DNA from: CF-39 sp035651155
GTDB lineage: Bacteria > Chloroflexota > Limnocylindria > P2-11E
DNA: 64,000 bases
NCBI GenBank assembly: GCA_035651155.1
Contig: DASRGG010000021.1
Location: forward strand, 62,001 to 126,000
Direction: 5' to 3'
The translations under genes and the position numbers were made by a program. A model generated the notes under the pieces. It made no database searches, was not told the DNA's origin, and was given only the letters and a program-made list of their open reading frames with translations. Positions 61,407 to 64,000 of the stretch are shown in pieces (position 1 is the first letter of the stretch; each line of letters begins with the position of its first letter).

Positions 61407-62119
61407 CGCAGGCCGGTGAGGAACGTCGTCAGGGCGAGCGCCGGCGCGAAGACCACCGAGCTGAAGACGCGCGGCGCGAGGAGCAGCAGGAAGAGGAGCA
61501 GGAACGGACCGTACTGCTGGAACGTCCGCCACGAGTACTGCTGCCGCGGCGGCAGGAGGCCGTACACGACGTTCGAGCCGTCGAGCGGCGGGATCGGGAT
61601 GAGGTTGAAGATCGCGAGGATGCAGTTCATCTGAACGATGTACCGAAGGATCGTCACGTAGACGTCGCCGAGCACGTCCGCGCTCCCGAAGCGCAGCGGG
61701 ATCGCGAAGAGCGCCGCAAGCGCGAAGTTCGCGAGCGGACCGGCGAGCGCGACGGCAGTCACGCCGAGGCTCGAGCGCAGGCGCGACTCGTTGAATGGCA
61801 CCGGCTTCCCGTATCCAAAGCCGGCCAGGACCAGGAGCAGCGTCCCGAAGGGGTCCAGATGCGCCATCGGATTGAGACTCAGTCGCCCGAGCAGGCGCGC
61901 GGTATCGTCGCCGAGCCTATGCGCGACATAGGCGTGCATGAACTCGTGCACGGTGATCCCGAGGACGATCGCGATGACGAACGCGACGAAGAACACGGGG
62001 TCACGCACCGGCGCGAACAGCGATCCGGTGAAGAAGCCATAGGCGAGCAGCAGGAGCCCGATGAGCAGCAGCGGATCGATGCCGCCCGGCCCGCCGTATC
62101 CGCGTCGAGCGCCGATCAC
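61403..62119 (-). CDS. Site-2-type membrane metalloprotease (M50, rhomboid-neighbour family)
   Basis: 238 aa, about six membrane segments. Zinc motif GITVHEFMHAYVAHRLGD (HExxH) and the third ligand in NLIPIPPLDGSNV; NPMAHLDPFGTLL is typical of the YwhC/S2P group 3 family. No PDZ or CBS domain. Likely cleaves membrane substrates; target unknown. Confidence 0.88.
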   Translation of the reverse strand: MIGARRGYGGPGGIDPLLLIGLLLLAYGFFTGSLFAPVRDPVFFVAFVIAIVLGITVHEFMHAYVAHRLGDDTARLLGRLSLNPMAHLDPFGTLLLVLAGFGYGKPVPFNESRLRSSLGVTAVALAGPLANFALAALFAIPLRFGSADVLGDVYVTILRYIVQMNCILAIFNLIPIPPLDGSNVVYGLLPPRQQYSWRTFQQYGPFLLLFLLLLAPRVFSSVVFAPALALTTFLTGLR

Positions 62120-62147
62120 TGTGCGACCAGTCTAGGTAAAGCGCGCG

Positions 62148-63455
62148 TCAGCGACCCGCGACGCGTCCGAGGAAGAGCCGCCGCTTCGCGACGCGCCGCG
62201 CGCTCCAGCGGAACGCGGTCCGGACCTCGTCGATCGCCGCCGCATCTTCGGGCCGGCCCGCGACGTGGACCTCGGCGAACGGCTGGCCGCGCTCGACGCT
62301 GTCGCCGACCTTCGCGTGCAGCACGACGCCGGTGCGATGGTCGATCGGGTCACCCTTCTTCTCGCGGCCCGCGCCCAGGTGGACCGACGCGATGCCGACG
62401 CGATCCGCCGCGATCGCCGCGACGTACGCGGTCCGCGGCGCCCGCAGGGTCTCGACGCGCGGCGCGCGGGGAAGCCGTGCCGGATCGTCGACGACGCGCG
62501 CGTCACCGCCCTGCGCGCTCACGAGCTCGCGCAGCTTCGCGAGGCCGCTGCCGTCGCGGAGCGCCGCTTCGACACGCTTCCGGCCCGCCCTCGCGTCGCG
62601 AGCACGCCTTCCGCGCACGAGCATCTCCGCGCCGGCGACGAGAGCGAGCTCGGTGAGGTCGGCCGGGCCCTCGCCGCGGAGCGCCGCGATCGCCTCCGCG
62701 ACCTCGAGCGCGTTGCCGACGGCGCGGCCGAGCGGCTGCTCCATGTCGGTGAGCTCGCAGGTCACGCCGAGCCCGTGCGCCTCGCCGATGGCGACCATCG
62801 TGCGCGCGAGGACCGACGCGCTGCGGCGATCCTTCATGAACGCGCCGCTCCCGACCTTAACGTCGAGGACCACCGCGTTCGCCCCCGCGGCGATCTTCTT
62901 CGACATGATGCTGGACGCGATGAGTGGGATGGCCGGCACCGTCCCGGTCGCGTCGCGGAGCGCGTAGAGGAGCCCATCGGCGGGCGCGAGCTCCTTCGTC
63001 TGTCCGGTCACGACGATGCCGACGCGCTCGAGCTGCGCGAGGAACTCCGCCGTGCCGAGATCGACGCGGTAGCCCGCGATCGACTCGAGCTTGTCGAGCG
63101 TGCCGCCCGAGAACCCGAGCCCGCGGCCGCTCATCTTGGCGACGGGCAGTCCGCACGCGGCCACGAGCGGCGCGACGACGAGCGTGGTCTTGTCGCCGAC
63201 GCCCCCGGTGGAGTGCTTGTCCACGACGCGACCGAAGCGCGAGAGGTCGAGGCGCTCGCCCGACGCGACCATGCTCGCGGTGAGCGCCGCCGTCTCCTTG
63301 GCGGTCATGCCGCGCCACACGATGGCCATGCAGAGCGCCGCCATCTGGTAGTCGGGGATCTCGCCCTTCACGTAACCCTGGACGAGGTGGTCGATCTCCT
63401 CCGCGCTGAGCGCTCCCCCGTCGCGCTTGCGCTCGATGAGCTCGACCGCGCGCAT
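62148..63455 (-). CDS. deoA: Pyrimidine-nucleoside / thymidine phosphorylase
   Basis: 435 aa. Signature SGRGLGFSGGTLDKLESI, VDKHSTGGVGDKTTLVVAP, KKIAAGANAVVLDVKVGSGA; C-terminal PYNP domain (HLGAGREKKGDPIDHRTGV). Splits pyrimidine nucleosides with phosphate. GGGAGG at five bases supports ATG 63455. Next to purine nucleoside phosphorylase, a salvage pair. Confidence 0.93.
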   Translation of the reverse strand: MRAVELIERKRDGGALSAEEIDHLVQGYVKGEIPDYQMAALCMAIVWRGMTAKETAALTASMVASGERLDLSRFGRVVDKHSTGGVGDKTTLVVAPLVAACGLPVAKMSGRGLGFSGGTLDKLESIAGYRVDLGTAEFLAQLERVGIVVTGQTKELAPADGLLYALRDATGTVPAIPLIASSIMSKKIAAGANAVVLDVKVGSGAFMKDRRSASVLARTMVAIGEAHGLGVTCELTDMEQPLGRAVGNALEVAEAIAALRGEGPADLTELALVAGAEMLVRGRRARDARAGRKRVEAALRDGSGLAKLRELVSAQGGDARVVDDPARLPRAPRVETLRAPRTAYVAAIAADRVGIASVHLGAGREKKGDPIDHRTGVVLHAKVGDSVERGQPFAEVHVAGRPEDAAAIDEVRTAFRWSARRVAKRRLFLGRVAGR

Positions 63456-63609
63456 CACGCCTCCCAACGGACGCCGAGCGCGCGGGGCGAGACGACGCGA
63501 GGGCCAGGCCGGCCAACCCAGGTCGACACAGGCGAGCGGACGGCAGCGGCGGGCGGGGGCTGTTTCTCGAGCGCGGAGAGACCCCGCCGCTCCCGCCTCG
63601 ACAACGACG
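63456..63609 (-). other. Intergenic, PNP-deoA, with GC-rich inverted repeat
   Basis: AGCGGCGGG (about 63545) can pair with CCCGCCGCT (about 63593) around a 40-base loop. It might attenuate readthrough from the phosphorylase gene into deoA; no T-run follows. Confidence 0.3.
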
Positions 63610-64000
63610 TCACAGCCGCGCCACGACGCCCTTCACGACGCTCCCGAGCCGCCTGCCCGCGCGGTCGGCGATCGCCAGCACCTCTTCATGCGATACGTGG
63701 TCGACCAGACCCGGCAGTCCCGTCGCCATGTCGGTGACCGTCGCGATCGCGAGGATGCGCATCCCCGCGTGTCGCGCGGCGAGCACCTCCGGCACGGTGC
63801 TCATGCCGACCGCGTCCGCGCCCCAGCGACGGAGCATCCGAAGCTCCGCCGGCGTCTCGAAGTTCGGACCGGAGACCGCGACGTACACGCCCTCGCGCAG
63901 ATCGCCGTCCACTTCGTGCGCGAGCTTCCGCAGCTCCTCGGTGTACGCACCGACCATGTCGGGGAACCGCGGACCGAGCGAGTCGTCGTTCGGGCCGCGA
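63610..64000 (-). CDS. Purine-nucleoside phosphorylase, 5' end cut off by window edge
   Basis: About 129 C-terminal codons. GPNDDSLGPRFPDM, GVYVAVSGPNFETPAEL, ADAVGMSTVPEVLAARHAG and a final DHVSHEEVL are diagnostic of the trimeric PNP class. It cleaves purine nucleosides with phosphate. The frame continues past 64000; GTG and ATG codons inside are not the start. Confidence 0.92.
   Translation of the reverse strand, partial: RGPNDDSLGPRFPDMVGAYTEELRKLAHEVDGDLREGVYVAVSGPNFETPAELRMLRRWGADAVGMSTVPEVLAARHAGMRILAIATVTDMATGLPGLVDHVSHEEVLAIADRAGRRLGSVVKGVVARL

Overview
The window is 64 kb of high-GC bacterial DNA, almost entirely chromosomal and gene-dense. Most genes lie on the minus strand and many overlap their neighbour by 1-8 nt. 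My best guess at the host is a Chloroflexota-like soil or freshwater bacterium (Limnocylindria-type). This rests on a DUF951 protein, a T-box before thrS, nickel superoxide dismutase, a 14-gene nuo operon and the scpA-scpB-rluB-cmk-plsC-ispH-der-plsY-gpsA block. It is inference; there is no rRNA in the window.

Layout. 1-1.5 kb: thrS (3' end cut off) under a T-box riboswitch. 1.5-4.8 kb: pentapeptide-repeat protein, membrane-anchored bactofilin, beta-propeller lipoprotein, tRNA-Val(GAC), small hypothetical. 4.8-12.2 kb: an incomplete second set of complex I peripheral-arm genes (nuoB, nuoD, a NuoI-NuoE fusion, a NuoF-like protein, an 806-aa NuoG/GltD/ferredoxin chimera) ending in a MidA/NDUFAF7-type methyltransferase. 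12.2-21.2 kb: inositol-phosphatase-family protein, 5'-nucleotidase lipoprotein, heterodimeric ABC exporter, MFS transporter, DUF951, two DUF881 proteins. 22.4-36.5 kb: tRNA-Arg(CCT) and a complete nuoA-N operon whose nuoB carries an in-frame repeat insertion. 36.6-40 kb: tRNA-Pro(CGG) and a carbohydrate-type ABC importer without an ATPase gene. 40-48.3 kb: ECF sigma factor with probable anti-sigma factor, PfkB kinase, a ThiS/MoaD-CoA-transferase fusion, amidohydrolase, Pcm, rhodanese, HAD phosphatase. 48.4-51 kb: a patchwork containing a probable selenocysteine peroxiredoxin, small Cys/Lys-rich proteins, two decayed genes, an excisionase-like HTH protein and tRNA-Pro(GGG). 51-53.7 kb: YggX-like protein, SodX and SodN, then a carboxypeptidase-regulatory repeat lipoprotein. 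53.7-64 kb: housekeeping genes for lipids, ribosome assembly, isoprenoids, chromosome condensation and nucleoside salvage; a purine nucleoside phosphorylase runs off the right end.

How the genes work together. The complete nuo operon encodes a standard 14-subunit proton-pumping NADH:quinone oxidoreductase. The 5-12 kb locus keeps only the quinone-module hydrophilic core (B, D) plus an altered electron-input module with an NADPH-type flavoprotein. It has no C, A, H, J, K, L, M or N gene. It could supply an alternative input arm or a soluble oxidoreductase, and it is the best candidate here for an undescribed system. Other unusual points are the UGA codon at the peroxidatic position of a peroxiredoxin, the ubiquitin-like domain fused to a CaiB/BaiF CoA-transferase, and a dispersed palindromic repeat associated with both nuo loci.
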